Below are positions 1 through 8,563 of a DNA stretch of 64,000 bases, one piece after another (the stretch's first letter is position 1; every line of letters starts with the position of its first letter). Origin of the DNA: Planktophila turicensis (GTDB lineage: Bacteria > Actinomycetota > Actinomycetes > Nanopelagicales > Nanopelagicaceae); the NCBI GenBank assembly GCA_965234405.1, contig OZ248346.1. One strand, 5' to 3'. A program made the position numbers and the translations under genes. Under the pieces are notes generated by a model. It saw only the letters and a list, made by a program, of their open reading frames with translations, did no database searches and was not told the DNA's origin.

Positions 1-310
1 ATAAAAGGCTTTCGCGAGGATCGCCCAAAGCGACAGTGAACTCATCAAGAGAGATATCGACAGAACGAAATGCTTCAACAAAGTTTAATTCTCTAACGAC
101 ATCAAGGCGCAGCAGCTCTGGGTAGCGCGAGTTAATGAGCTGGAATCCTCTATCAAGTCGATACCCGTCAATCAGATCTGTTGCGACTCGACCACCTACG
201 CGATCTGAAGACTCGTAAACATCGACTTCGCAACCCGCATCCTGCAAAGTGATTGCTGCACTGAGACCAGCAAGTCCTGCCCCGATAATTGCAACCTTCT
301 TATCGGACAC
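1..310 (-). CDS. FAD-dependent oxidoreductase (amine oxidase / phytoene-desaturase-like), partial
   Basis: Only the first ~103 codons are inside the window; the gene runs off the left edge. The N-terminus shows a Rossmann FAD-binding motif, VAIIGAGLAGLSAA, then the ESSDRVGGR signature of the amine-oxidase/protoporphyrinogen-oxidase superfamily, and a DRGFQLINSRYPEL segment that I associate with bacterial proteins annotated as FAD-dependent amine oxidases. The substrate cannot be told. The GTG at 310 is preferred because it leaves a short N-terminal tail before the FAD motif; a GTG at 319 is the alternative. Either start overlaps the end of the preceding oxidoreductase gene by 11-20 bases, so the two are probably translated from one message with the MMPL gene upstream. 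Confidence 0.75.
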   Translation of the reverse strand, partial: MSDKKVAIIGAGLAGLSAAITLQDAGCEVDVYESSDRVGGRVATDLIDGYRLDRGFQLINSRYPELLRLDVVRELNFVEAFRSVDISLDEFTVALGDPRESLL

Positions 311-1307
311 TAATTTCACGCGCCTTATCAATAATCGTTGCCACCGCAAGAATCTGTTCTCGAGTTACTGGCATTGAACCTTTACCCTCGAGGGCATCAC
401 GTACTGCTAAATAGAAGTAACCATAATTTCCAGGCACTGCTTGAATCTCTTCGCGCTGATCACCGCGTTGAATGTAAGCCTTTGATGAAGTTGGCTCTTT
501 CCAAATTCCACCTTCAGGGAAATTACCTGCTCGCAATAGCGCTTCTTGTGGGTCTAGGTCTTCAATGATGAGGGCACCCTCGGTACCTAGTACACGAACT
601 CGCGGACCTGTTGATCCTGAAATAGCACTAACTGAACAATATGAATCAACGCCCGAATGATGACGAAGATTGAGAACGACATCATCTTCTGACTCACCGC
701 GAATCTTTCGAATACTTGCGTAGGTAAGGTCGGCTGGTCCGAAGCAATCAAGGGCAGTAGAAAGTAAATGTGTTTGAAGATCGAGAAGTAGACCACCACC
801 TTCATCAGGTGTGAGGTTTTCTCGCCAGGCAGTGGGGTTGAGCTGAGGACGGTAGCGCTCGAACCGTGAATCCATTCTGAAAACTTTTCCAATAAGGCCG
901 TTTGCCGCCACCTTCTTAATGGTGAGTGAATCGCTATCCCATTGGCGGTTATAGAAAGCGGTGACCGGAACTCCTGATTTCTCACTCGCATCGAGAATGC
1001 GCAGGGTTTCAGTAACGGTGCGTCCCATGGGCTTCTCGACAACTACAGGGATTCCTGCGCTTATTGCAGCAAGTGCATGTTCGCAGTGCGCTGCATTGGC
1101 TGTTGCAATCACAACCAGTTCAAGATCTTGTGCAAGAAAGTCTGTGAGGTTTTCAGCAACCTTTACCAAGGGGAAATCTTCCTTGGCTTGTCGCGCACGC
1201 GTTGAATTGCCGGTCAGAACTGAGGCGACTTCAAATCCACACCCTTTGAGTAACGGTGCGTGAAAAGATCGACCTGCAAGTCCGTAACCGGCAATACCAA
1301 CGCGCAT
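300..1307 (-). CDS. Gfo/Idh/MocA family oxidoreductase
   Basis: A 335-residue cytoplasmic NAD(P)-dependent dehydrogenase of the sugar/inositol type. Residues 1-120 form a Rossmann fold beginning MRVGIAGYGLAGRSFHAPLL (GxGxxG-like), and the family's EKPMGRTV motif (Lys of EKP) lies near residue 92. The C-terminal half fits the GFO_IDH_MocA alpha/beta domain, and the length is normal for the family. The substrate cannot be inferred. It begins 5 bases after the MMPL stop and overlaps the next FAD oxidoreductase, so it is the middle gene of a minus-strand operon. Confidence 0.85.
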   Translation of the reverse strand: MRVGIAGYGLAGRSFHAPLLKGCGFEVASVLTGNSTRARQAKEDFPLVKVAENLTDFLAQDLELVVIATANAAHCEHALAAISAGIPVVVEKPMGRTVTETLRILDASEKSGVPVTAFYNRQWDSDSLTIKKVAANGLIGKVFRMDSRFERYRPQLNPTAWRENLTPDEGGGLLLDLQTHLLSTALDCFGPADLTYASIRKIRGESEDDVVLNLRHHSGVDSYCSVSAISGSTGPRVRVLGTEGALIIEDLDPQEALLRAGNFPEGGIWKEPTSSKAYIQRGDQREEIQAVPGNYGYFYLAVRDALEGKGSMPVTREQILAVATIIDKAREISVR

Positions 1308-1312
1308 CAGTA

Positions 1313-3466
1313 TTACTTGTTCTGCAACTTAGACGGCCACCAGATCTTTGGACCAATCTCGTGGACTAGCGCTGGGACCAAGATTGAACGAACGATGATG
1401 GTGTCGAGCAATACTCCAAAGGCCACCGCAAAACCAAGCTCTGCAAGTGGAACGAGTGGAAGTAGACCGAGCACAGCAAATGTTGCTGCAAGAACGATTC
1501 CAGCAGATGTAATAACTGCACCTGTCACTGTAAGTCCCTTGATGACGCCTGCTCGAGTACCAATCTTCATAGATTCTTCGCGAACGCGAGTCATCAAGAA
1601 GATGTTGTAGTCAATTCCGAGAGCGACAAGGAAGATGAAGGCGAAGAGTGGGAAGGATGTATCTCCCCCGGCGAAACCAAATACATGGTTAAAGACGAGT
1701 GCACATACACCCAGTGTTGCGAAGTAGGAGAGAAGAACTGTGCCGAGCAACAGCGCTGCACTCAAAATGCTTCGAAGAAGTAGGCCAAGGATGAGAGTGA
1801 TTGCGATAAGGATCAGGGGAATAATTGTCTTATTGTCACGATCATTTGCAGTTCGCACATCGAAGTAGACGGCGCTTGTGCCACCAACCAAAGATGTGGA
1901 ATCTGCTTCATGTGCCAACCGGCGAATTTCGGGAATATCGTTTCCTGCTTCGACGCTATCAGGCGCCTTATCGAGGGTCACGTTAAGAATTGCTCTATTG
2001 CCGACAACCTTCACTGCAGGAAGTGGCTGTCCTGGAATAGGAATTCCATCGAGTTGTGGTGAAACATCTGTAACGCCTGGAGCGCTCTTGAGTGCTGAAG
2101 AGACTGCCCCAATCTTGTTGGCGTTGACGACAACCTGCGTTGGGTCTCCTTCTCCGCCTGGAAAGTGCTTAGTAAGCAACTTCTGACCAACAACGGATTC
2201 AGGCTTGCCTGTAAAGGTGTCGACTGTTCCGATTCCATCTGCCTTCAGAGTTGTTGAGGCAAATGCAAAGAGGAGAAGTACTGAACCTGAAATAACCCAC
2301 GCCTTGCGCGGATTGCGATCGATTACGTTACCGACCTTTGACCAGGTTCCTGTCATGACATGGTCATCCCCGTCATTACGAGGAACGCGTGGCCAGAAGA
2401 TCCAGCGACCGAAGAGAAGTAGAAGCGCAGGAAGCAAAGTAAGGATGGTGATCATCGCGCAGACAATGCCGATAGCACCGATTGGTCCAAGTCCTGCTGT
2501 ATTTGTCAGTTGGCTGAACAAGAGAATGAGAAGTGAAATCGAGACTGTTGAACCGGACGCAATGATTGGTTCCCAGACGCCTTTATAGGCAGCTTTCATT
2601 GCAGCGAATCGATCCTCGTGATGATGAAGTTCTTCTCGATAACGTGCAATAAGTAGAAGTGCGTAATCAGTTGCTGCTCCGATTACAAGAACCGAAAGAA
2701 TTCCTTGCGACTGACCATCAACATCGATGATGTCTGCCTTAGCCAAAAGATAAACAATTCCACCTGCCATGGTGAGCGCGAATAGCGCTGACAAAAGCGG
2801 TATCACCCAGAGAATTGGTGATCGATACACAACAATCAAAATGACTGCAACAACAGCTAATGTGGTGAGCAAGAGCGTTGAATCGATACTTCCAAATGCT
2901 CCGAAGAGATCGCCAAGAAGACCAGCAGGTCCAGTGACGTAATGAGTGACTCCATTAGCTTCAGCCAATGGTGTTACATCTTCTCGTAGGGCCTCAACGA
3001 TTGCCGGAAGAACGGGTTCATCATTGGGCAATAGAAGTGAGATCGCATTTCCATCGAGTGGAACGTTGGCAAGAATTGCTTCGCCATCTTGTGATGGGAA
3101 TACGGAGATAGCCTGATCTGGGGCTAAGTAATCTGAAATCTTCGCAGTGGTTCCTGCAAGTGTGAGTGAACCAACGCCTGCCATATGGGATTGAATATTT
3201 GCCAAGACCTCTGGCTTTACAGCGCCCTCAAAGAGAATAAGCGTTGGGAAACTGAACGAATCGCCTGCAGAGAATTTCTGAATCTCATCGGATGCAAGTG
3301 TGGCTTCGGCTCCCTTAGGCAAGAAGGAAGAGTTATTATTTTCTTGAACCGAGGTGAGCTTTCCAAAGAGTGGACCGAAGACACCTGTGAGAACGAACCA
3401 GACGATGACGACCAACATTGCAAGAGCAAATGGCTTACGAGATTTCTGAGCAGTAATTGTTGACAC
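1313..3466 (-). CDS. MMPL family RND-type transporter
   Basis: A 717-residue inner-membrane exporter, within the normal range for actinobacterial MMPL proteins. It has the two-fold RND layout: a TM segment, a large extracytoplasmic loop, five TM segments, then the same again. The paired proton-relay motifs are visible: GAATDYALLLIARYREE in the first half and ALGIDYNIFLMTRVREE in the second, each with the Asp-Tyr pair typical of MMPL proteins. Family members move lipids, siderophores or drugs; the substrate here is unknown. The start is GTG at 3466 with GAAAGG about 12 bases upstream. It is the promoter-proximal gene of the operon with the Gfo/Idh and FAD oxidoreductases and is divergent from lipB. 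Confidence 0.88.
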   Translation of the reverse strand: MSTITAQKSRKPFALAMLVVIVWFVLTGVFGPLFGKLTSVQENNNSSFLPKGAEATLASDEIQKFSAGDSFSFPTLILFEGAVKPEVLANIQSHMAGVGSLTLAGTTAKISDYLAPDQAISVFPSQDGEAILANVPLDGNAISLLLPNDEPVLPAIVEALREDVTPLAEANGVTHYVTGPAGLLGDLFGAFGSIDSTLLLTTLAVVAVILIVVYRSPILWVIPLLSALFALTMAGGIVYLLAKADIIDVDGQSQGILSVLVIGAATDYALLLIARYREELHHHEDRFAAMKAAYKGVWEPIIASGSTVSISLLILLFSQLTNTAGLGPIGAIGIVCAMITILTLLPALLLLFGRWIFWPRVPRNDGDDHVMTGTWSKVGNVIDRNPRKAWVISGSVLLLFAFASTTLKADGIGTVDTFTGKPESVVGQKLLTKHFPGGEGDPTQVVVNANKIGAVSSALKSAPGVTDVSPQLDGIPIPGQPLPAVKVVGNRAILNVTLDKAPDSVEAGNDIPEIRRLAHEADSTSLVGGTSAVYFDVRTANDRDNKTIIPLILIAITLILGLLLRSILSAALLLGTVLLSYFATLGVCALVFNHVFGFAGGDTSFPLFAFIFLVALGIDYNIFLMTRVREESMKIGTRAGVIKGLTVTGAVITSAGIVLAATFAVLGLLPLVPLAELGFAVAFGVLLDTIIVRSILVPALVHEIGPKIWWPSKLQNK

Positions 3467-3520
3467 GATAGATCAGGCCTTTCAGGCTTGGAATGAGCGT
3501 AATTCGCGAGAGCGCTAGCC

Positions 3521-3526
3521 TACCTT
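3521..3526 (+). promoter_or_regulatory. -10 element of a predicted leaderless lipB promoter
   Basis: TACCTT lies exactly 6 bases before the GTG start of lipB with no Shine-Dalgarno sequence between, so the transcript probably starts at the start codon. Confidence 0.55.
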
Positions 3527-3532
3527 TAGGCT

Positions 3533-4210
3533 GTGTCTGTGCCCCTTGCAAGCGCTTCATATGACTCACATATTTCTCACTCTCCTTTGGCGATTCAGCG
3601 CGCAGGTCTTATCGAGTACGCAACAGCACTCGAGACTCAACGACTTATACATAAAGAAGTAGCCGAAGGCGTTCGCCCGAACACCCTTCTGCTTCTTGAA
3701 CATCCTTCTGTCTACACAGCCGGGAAGAGAACGAGCGATTCAGAGAAACCTCATGATGGAACTCCAGTGATCAACGTCGATCGCGGTGGCAAAATCACTT
3801 GGCATGGTCCTGGCCAGCTCGTTGGCTATCCAATCGTTAAATTGGCAAAGCCCACCGAGCTCGTTGGTTTTGTTCGCGAAATTGAGGCCGGTCTCATCCG
3901 TGTATGCGGTGAGTTTGGCCTTGAAACCCAGAGAGTTGATGGCCGTTCCGGTGTCTGGGTCTGCGATGAGAAGGGTGAAAGAAAGATTGCCGCCATCGGC
4001 ATACGCGTAGCAACGGGCGTATCGATGCATGGCTTTGCTCTGAACGTGAATCCAGACCTGACTGAATTCAATAGAATCATCCCCTGCGGAATTGAAGATG
4101 CCTCGGTGACTTCGCTGCAGCAAGAACTTGGTCGCGACATTTCTATCGATGAAGTGGCTCCGGTTGTTGAGAAATATCTCTACGAGACATTGGTAAAGGT
4201 GAGCGCATGA
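3533..4210 (+). CDS. lipB: Octanoyl-[acyl-carrier-protein]:protein N-octanoyltransferase LipB
   Basis: LipB moves octanoate from acyl carrier protein to the lipoyl domains of 2-oxoacid dehydrogenases and the glycine cleavage H protein, the first step of de novo lipoate synthesis. The 225-residue protein has the family motif RGGKITWHGPGQLVGYP near residues 83-99, the catalytic Lys151 (in ERKIAAIG) and the acyl-thioester Cys185 (in IIPCGIED). The GTG at 3533 is chosen because a leaderless promoter ends 6 bases before it. The last codons overlap the lipA start (ATGA), so the pair is translationally coupled, and the PlsC-like gene follows directly. Confidence 0.95.
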   Translation: MSVPLASASYDSHISHSPLAIQRAGLIEYATALETQRLIHKEVAEGVRPNTLLLLEHPSVYTAGKRTSDSEKPHDGTPVINVDRGGKITWHGPGQLVGYPIVKLAKPTELVGFVREIEAGLIRVCGEFGLETQRVDGRSGVWVCDEKGERKIAAIGIRVATGVSMHGFALNVNPDLTEFNRIIPCGIEDASVTSLQQELGRDISIDEVAPVVEKYLYETLVKVSA

Positions 4211-5139
4211 CTATTGCACCCGAAGGTCGCAAACTTCTGCGCATCGAGGCTCGTAACACTGAGACTCCCATTGAACGTAAACCCGAGTGGATCAAAACCC
4301 GCGCCAATATGGGTCCTGAGTACACCCGACTTCGTTCTCTAGTAAAGAGCGAAGGACTCCACACAGTCTGCCAAGAAGCCGCTTGTCCAAATATTTTTGA
4401 ATGTTGGGAAGATAAGGAAGCGACTTTCCTTATCGGAGGCGAGCGTTGTACTCGTCGTTGCGATTTCTGCAATATTGATACAGGAAAACCAGATCCACTT
4501 GATCGCGATGAACCACGCCGCGTAGCTGAATCCGTTCAAGCTATGGGGCTGAAGTACGCAACTATCACTGGTGTTACTCGCGATGATCTTGAAGATGAAG
4601 GTGCGTGGCTATACGCAGAAACTATTCGCAAGGTACATGAACTCAATCCCGGAACCGGCGTTGAAATGCTTGCACCAGATTTCAGTGGCAACCCTGTCTA
4701 TCTCAATGAAGTCTTCGAAACTCGTCCAGAAGTATTTGCACATAACTTGGAGACTGTTCCACGTATCTTCAAACGCATTCGCCCTGCATTTACCTACGAG
4801 CGTTCACTCAATGTCATTACACAAGCTCGTGAATTTGGTCTGATTACAAAATCCAACCTCATCCTTGGCCTCGGAGAAACCCGCGAGGAAATTTCACAGG
4901 CGCTCGTTGATCTTCATGCAGCCGGCTGTGACCTCATCACCATTACTCAATATCTACGCCCAACAAATAAGCACCATCCAGTCGAGCGTTGGGTTAAACC
5001 TGATGAGTTCGTCGAGCTTGCGAAAGAAGCTGAAGATATTGGATTTAGCGGCGTCATGAGCGGCCCACTTGTACGCAGCTCTTACCGTGCAGGTCGTCTT
5101 TATAAGCAAGCGCAAGAAAAGCGAAGCTTGCGTGGCTGA
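4207..5139 (+). CDS. lipA: Lipoyl synthase LipA (radical SAM)
   Basis: LipA inserts two sulfur atoms into the protein-bound octanoyl group made by LipB. The 310-residue protein carries both iron-sulfur cluster signatures: the auxiliary cluster cysteines Cys55, Cys60 and Cys66 (CQEAACPNIFEC) and the radical-SAM CxxxCxxC at Cys81, Cys85 and Cys88 (CTRRCDFC). The C-terminal RSSYRAGRLY segment fits the family's conserved RSSY motif. The length is typical. It overlaps lipB by 4 bases at its start and the acyltransferase by 8 bases at its end. Confidence 0.96.
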   Translation: MTIAPEGRKLLRIEARNTETPIERKPEWIKTRANMGPEYTRLRSLVKSEGLHTVCQEAACPNIFECWEDKEATFLIGGERCTRRCDFCNIDTGKPDPLDRDEPRRVAESVQAMGLKYATITGVTRDDLEDEGAWLYAETIRKVHELNPGTGVEMLAPDFSGNPVYLNEVFETRPEVFAHNLETVPRIFKRIRPAFTYERSLNVITQAREFGLITKSNLILGLGETREEISQALVDLHAAGCDLITITQYLRPTNKHHPVERWVKPDEFVELAKEAEDIGFSGVMSGPLVRSSYRAGRLYKQAQEKRSLRG

Positions 5140-5830
5140 TCTCGTCTATCCCCCAGTAATTGTTGCCATTAAAGCATTTTGGCGTTACTTGGGACTGCAA
5201 TTTGATTTTCAAGGCGAAGAGAACATTCCGCGTGATGGTGGGTCAATTCTGGCAATCAATCACATTGGCTATTTAGATTTCGCACTCACTGGAACCGCTG
5301 CACTTCCAGCTGGTCGATATGTTCGATTTATGGCAAAGAAGGAAATCTTCGATAACAAATTAGCTGGACCACTCATGCGCGGAATGCACCACATCTGCGT
5401 TGATCGCTCAAATGGTTCAGCCTCCTTCGTTACGGCACTTCGCGCTCTTCGTGCAGGTGAAATCATTGGCATCTTTCCTGAAGGAACAATCTCTGTAAGT
5501 TTTGAAATCAAGGAACTTAAATCTGGTGCAGTTCGATTAGCTATGGGCGCCGGCGTTCCAGTAATTCCTACAATTGTCTGGGGCTCACAGCGAATCTGGA
5601 CCAAGAAGGTCAAGCGAGACCTGCGTCGTAAGAATGTGCCCATAACAGTGGCTTTTGGCGAACCTCTCTACTTCGATAAGAAATCTGATGTCGAGGCTGG
5701 CGAGAAGCTTCTGCGCGAAACAATGCTTGCGATGCTCCATGAAGTGCAGGAAAAGTATCCAGATTCACATGAAGGACAGCGCTGGGCGCCTGTGCGCCTT
5801 GGTGGTACAGCCCCTGCTCCCCTAAACTAA
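5132..5830 (+). CDS. 1-acyl-glycerol-3-phosphate acyltransferase family protein (PlsC-like)
   Basis: A 232-residue membrane-associated acyltransferase of the LPLAT/PlsC family. It has the catalytic NHxxxxD block as NHIGYLD, the FPEGTIS substrate-binding block, and a final PVIPTIVWG-type block. The likely role is acylation of lysophosphatidate or a related lipid. The GTG at 5132 gives the start VADLVYPPVI and overlaps the lipA stop by 8 bases. Longer in-frame readings begin inside lipA and are less likely. A second PlsC paralogue lies at 21098-21799. Confidence 0.87.
   Translation: MADLVYPPVIVAIKAFWRYLGLQFDFQGEENIPRDGGSILAINHIGYLDFALTGTAALPAGRYVRFMAKKEIFDNKLAGPLMRGMHHICVDRSNGSASFVTALRALRAGEIIGIFPEGTISVSFEIKELKSGAVRLAMGAGVPVIPTIVWGSQRIWTKKVKRDLRRKNVPITVAFGEPLYFDKKSDVEAGEKLLRETMLAMLHEVQEKYPDSHEGQRWAPVRLGGTAPAPLN
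5823..5828 (+). promoter_or_regulatory. -10 element of a predicted leaderless promoter for the DUF4191 gene
   Basis: TAAACT ends 7 bases before the ATG at 5836 and overlaps the end of the acyltransferase gene. No Shine-Dalgarno sequence intervenes. Confidence 0.45.
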
Positions 5831-5835
5831 CGCGC

Positions 5836-6507
5836 ATGTTTAAGAAGAAAAATAAAGAAGCAAAGATCAAGACTCCTCGTTTTCAGACATTTCGTGATGC
5901 CTATAACGTCACCAAGGCTGTAAAACCATGGATTGGCATCGCCCTCATTGCAATCTTCTTGGTTGTACTTGTAGTCGGCATCTCACTTGGCTTTATCTTT
6001 GATCATCCTATTTATGGTGGATTCGTCACGATCCCACTTGCAGCACTTGCTGCCATGTTCTTCTTTACTCGCATTGCAGGCTCTGCTGCTTACTCTTCTA
6101 TTGAAGGACAGATCGGCGCAGGCGCTAGCGTTCTTATGGCTATTCGCAAGGGATGGACAACAACTCCGGCTGTTGCAGTAAATCGCCAACAAGATATGGT
6201 CCACCGCAGCGTTGGACGTGCAGGAATTGTTCTTACCGGTGAAGGCGGATTTGCAGTTCGCCAGATGATTCAAGATGAGAAGCGAAAGTCTGAGCGATTC
6301 GCACCTGGCGTTCCAATCATCGAGGTTTACGTAGGCGATGGAGATGGACAAGTTCCTATCCGCAAATTACAGAAGCACCTCGCCAAGCTTCCAAAGAAAT
6401 TATCTGCACATCAGATGCGTGAAGTTCGTGCGCGCCTGAAGGCTGTTGGTGGAATGTCTCTTCCTATTCCAAAGGGACCAATGCCAAAGGGAACAAAGAT
6501 TCGCTAA
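5836..6507 (+). CDS. DUF4191 domain-containing membrane protein
   Basis: A 223-residue protein matching the actinobacterial DUF4191 family, usually found next to lipA. It has a very basic N-terminus (MFKKKNKEAKIK), two adjacent membrane helices at about residues 35-57 and 62-82, and a soluble C-terminal region containing SSIEGQIGAGASVLMAIRKGW and GRAGIVLTGEG. The function is unknown. Its stop codon directly abuts that of the convergent RDD gene (TAA followed by TTA). Confidence 0.88.
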   Translation: MFKKKNKEAKIKTPRFQTFRDAYNVTKAVKPWIGIALIAIFLVVLVVGISLGFIFDHPIYGGFVTIPLAALAAMFFFTRIAGSAAYSSIEGQIGAGASVLMAIRKGWTTTPAVAVNRQQDMVHRSVGRAGIVLTGEGGFAVRQMIQDEKRKSERFAPGVPIIEVYVGDGDGQVPIRKLQKHLAKLPKKLSAHQMREVRARLKAVGGMSLPIPKGPMPKGTKIR

Positions 6508-6882
6508 TTACCTTCTAGAAACCAAGACGGTATTTGAAAAGCGTTCATTAATTCCCCGACCATTCTCATCGAATGTGATTGCAGTGATGAGCGGTAGCAG
6601 AAGCGCAGTTCGAATCAAGGCCTGAATTGGCGTCACCGCCCCACCATCTGAGAAACGGACCACCTTGAGACCGACAAGGCGATGTCCGAATGACGATCCC
6701 CCAAGGGCGACGAAAATCGAGTACTCAGCGAAGAGCAGTATGAGGACCGGGATTCGGGCCTGCGGTACGCGATCGGTGAAGGAGCCGCCGCCGGCAAAGA
6801 AGCCGAGAGCGATGGCGTAGCAGGCGAGCCAATCAAGAGATATGCCGAGTAGTCGTCGGCCCTGGCTTACGCGTGGAAACAT
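6508..6882 (-). CDS. RDD family membrane protein
   Basis: A small integral membrane protein of 124 residues with the RDD pattern: an Arg/Asp-containing first helix (RLLGISLDWLACYAIALGFF), a second helix, and the conserved SFGHRLVGLKVVR segment near residues 64-76. RDD genes commonly sit beside glnA in Actinobacteria, as here. The molecular function is unknown, though transport roles have been proposed for some family members. It is convergent with DUF4191 and divergent from glnA. Confidence 0.85.
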   Translation of the reverse strand: MFPRVSQGRRLLGISLDWLACYAIALGFFAGGGSFTDRVPQARIPVLILLFAEYSIFVALGGSSFGHRLVGLKVVRFSDGGAVTPIQALIRTALLLPLITAITFDENGRGINERFSNTVLVSRR

Positions 6883-6888
6883 GCACGA

Positions 6889-6894
6889 AGCCTA
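6889..6894 (-). promoter_or_regulatory. -10 element of a predicted leaderless RDD promoter
   Basis: On the minus strand TAGGCT ends 6 bases before the RDD start codon at 6882, without a Shine-Dalgarno sequence. Confidence 0.5.
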
Positions 6895-6938
6895 TCCCCA
6901 GGCGCCGGCGGGTGCGATGTGAGCCATTCGACGATGAT

Positions 6939-6954
6939 GTAACACAGTTGTAAC
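6939..6954 (+). promoter_or_regulatory. GlnR-type nitrogen-control box upstream of glnA
   Basis: GTAAC, six bases, GTAAC: the a-site/b-site arrangement of the actinobacterial GlnR binding site (gTnAC-N6-GnAAC). It lies about 32 bases upstream of a candidate -10 hexamer (TAGCCT, 6987-6992). The same arrangement occurs upstream of amt at 59345-59360. No glnR gene is in the window. Confidence 0.72.
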
Positions 6955-6986
6955 ACCAAAATTATGACATTTTTACTCGGGCAAAC

Positions 6987-6992
6987 TAGCCT
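6987..6992 (+). promoter_or_regulatory. Candidate -10 element of glnA
   Basis: TAGCCT precedes a predicted start of transcription near 6999, leaving a 5' leader of about 60 bases. Unlike most genes here, glnA has a real ribosome binding site: GGAG at 7049-7052, 8 bases before the ATG. Confidence 0.4.
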
Positions 6993-7060
6993 TCACTCCA
7001 TCAGCAGTACTCAATGATGAGGCAGCTGGGCGATAAACAGCCTCAATTGGAGTCCACACT

Positions 7061-8494
7061 ATGTTTAAGAATTCTTCAGAGATTTTTGCATACATCAAGA
7101 AGGAAGATGTAAAGCTCGTTGACGTTCGCTTTACAGATCTTCCGGGAATTCAGCACCACTTCAACGTTCCTGTTGAATCATTCGACGAAGCAGTCTTCAC
7201 AGATGGTCTTATGTTCGACGGTTCATCAATTCGCGGTTTCCAGTCAATTCACGAATCAGATATGAAGTTGCTTCCAGTTCCAGAATCAGCATTTATTGAT
7301 CCATTCCGTCTTGAAAAGACTTTGGTCATCATCTTCTCTGTTCACAACCCTTCAGATGACACTCCTTACTCACGCGACCCACGTGGCGTAGTGAAGAAGG
7401 CAGTTGATTTCTTGAAGTCAACAGGTATTGCAGATCAGGCGTTCTTCGCTCCTGAAGCTGAGTTCTACGTCTTCGATGCAATTCGCTTTAAGACCGGAAT
7501 CAACGAGGCATACCACCACATCGATTCATACGAAGGTTCATGGAATACAGGAATCGTTGCAGATCCAGATGGCACACCAAACCGTGGTTATCGCACACGC
7601 GTTAAGGGTGGCTACTTCCCTGTTTCCCCAACAGATCAGTTCGCTGATCTTCGTGACGAGATGGTTATGGAACTTGGTCGTGCAGGTCTTCAAGTTGAGC
7701 GTTCACACCACGAAGTTGGAACTGCTGGACAGATGGAGATCAACTACCGCTTCACAGACATTCTTACTGCAGGCGACGAATTGATGAAGTTTAAGTACAT
7801 CATCCGTAACGTTGCATGGGAAGGTGGAAAGACCGCAACATTTATGCCAAAGCCACTCTTCGGAGATAACGGCTCAGGTATGCACGTTCACCAATCACTC
7901 TGGAAAGATGGCAAGCCACTCTTCTTCGAAGCTGGCACATATGGCGATCTCTCAGATATGGCACGTTGGTACATCGGTGGTCTCTTGAAGCATGCTCCAT
8001 CACTTCTTGCATTCACCAACCCAACAGTGAACTCATACCGCCGCTTGGTTCCAGGTTATGAAGCGCCAGTAAACCTCGTTTACTCAGCTCGTAACCGTTC
8101 TGCATGTATCCGTATTCCAATTACTGGTTCATCACCAAAGGCAAAGCGCGTTGAATTCCGTTGCCCAGATCCATCATCAAACCCATACCTCGCATTTGCA
8201 GCAATGCTCATGGCTGGTATCGATGGAATCGTAAATAAGATCGAACCACCTGCTCCAGTTGATAAGGATCTCTACGAACTCGAAGGTGCAGAAGCTGCAG
8301 CTATTCCACAGGTTCCAGGATCACTCGATGCAGTTCTCGATTCACTCGAGAAGGATCACGAATTCCTTACAAAGGGTGGCGTCTTCACTGAAGACCTCAT
8401 CGCTACATGGATCGAATGGAAGCGTAAGAACGAAGTTGATTACGTACGTCTACGTCCGCATCCAGCTGAATTCGAGCTCTACTACGACATCTAA
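7061..8494 (+). CDS. glnA: Glutamine synthetase type I
   Basis: Condenses ammonium and glutamate using ATP, the main route of nitrogen assimilation; it works as a cytoplasmic dodecamer. The 477-residue protein is full length for the GSI-beta class. Motifs seen are FDGSSIRGF, the EAEFYVFD metal site, GDNGSGMHVHQS in the ATP/glutamate region, NRSACIRIPI, and the C-terminal RPHPAEFELYYDI. Tyr405 in KDLYELE matches the adenylylation tyrosine regulated by GlnE in this class. The adenylyltransferase itself is not in the window. Regulation by GlnR is suggested by the upstream GTAAC-N6-GTAAC box, and the gene is closed by a strong terminator. Confidence 0.97.
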   Translation: MFKNSSEIFAYIKKEDVKLVDVRFTDLPGIQHHFNVPVESFDEAVFTDGLMFDGSSIRGFQSIHESDMKLLPVPESAFIDPFRLEKTLVIIFSVHNPSDDTPYSRDPRGVVKKAVDFLKSTGIADQAFFAPEAEFYVFDAIRFKTGINEAYHHIDSYEGSWNTGIVADPDGTPNRGYRTRVKGGYFPVSPTDQFADLRDEMVMELGRAGLQVERSHHEVGTAGQMEINYRFTDILTAGDELMKFKYIIRNVAWEGGKTATFMPKPLFGDNGSGMHVHQSLWKDGKPLFFEAGTYGDLSDMARWYIGGLLKHAPSLLAFTNPTVNSYRRLVPGYEAPVNLVYSARNRSACIRIPITGSSPKAKRVEFRCPDPSSNPYLAFAAMLMAGIDGIVNKIEPPAPVDKDLYELEGAEAAAIPQVPGSLDAVLDSLEKDHEFLTKGGVFTEDLIATWIEWKRKNEVDYVRLRPHPAEFELYYDI

Positions 8495-8506
8495 AAATAC
8501 TTACCC

Positions 8507-8538
8507 AAAGAACCCCGTCAGAAATGGCGGGGTTCTTT
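8507..8538 (+). terminator. Rho-independent terminator after glnA
   Basis: An 11-bp perfect stem, AAAGAACCCCG with CGGGGTTCTTT, encloses a 10-base loop and ends in a T-rich stretch. It lies 13 bases after the glnA stop and is one of only two clear intrinsic terminators in the window. Confidence 0.9.
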
Positions 8539-8551
8539 CATTTTCAAACGC

Positions 8552-8557
8552 TAATCT
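8552..8557 (+). promoter_or_regulatory. -10 element of a predicted leaderless alkD-like promoter
   Basis: TAATCT ends 6 bases before the GTG at 8564, immediately after the glnA terminator. No Shine-Dalgarno sequence is present. Confidence 0.55.
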
Positions 8558-8563
8558 GGCGTC

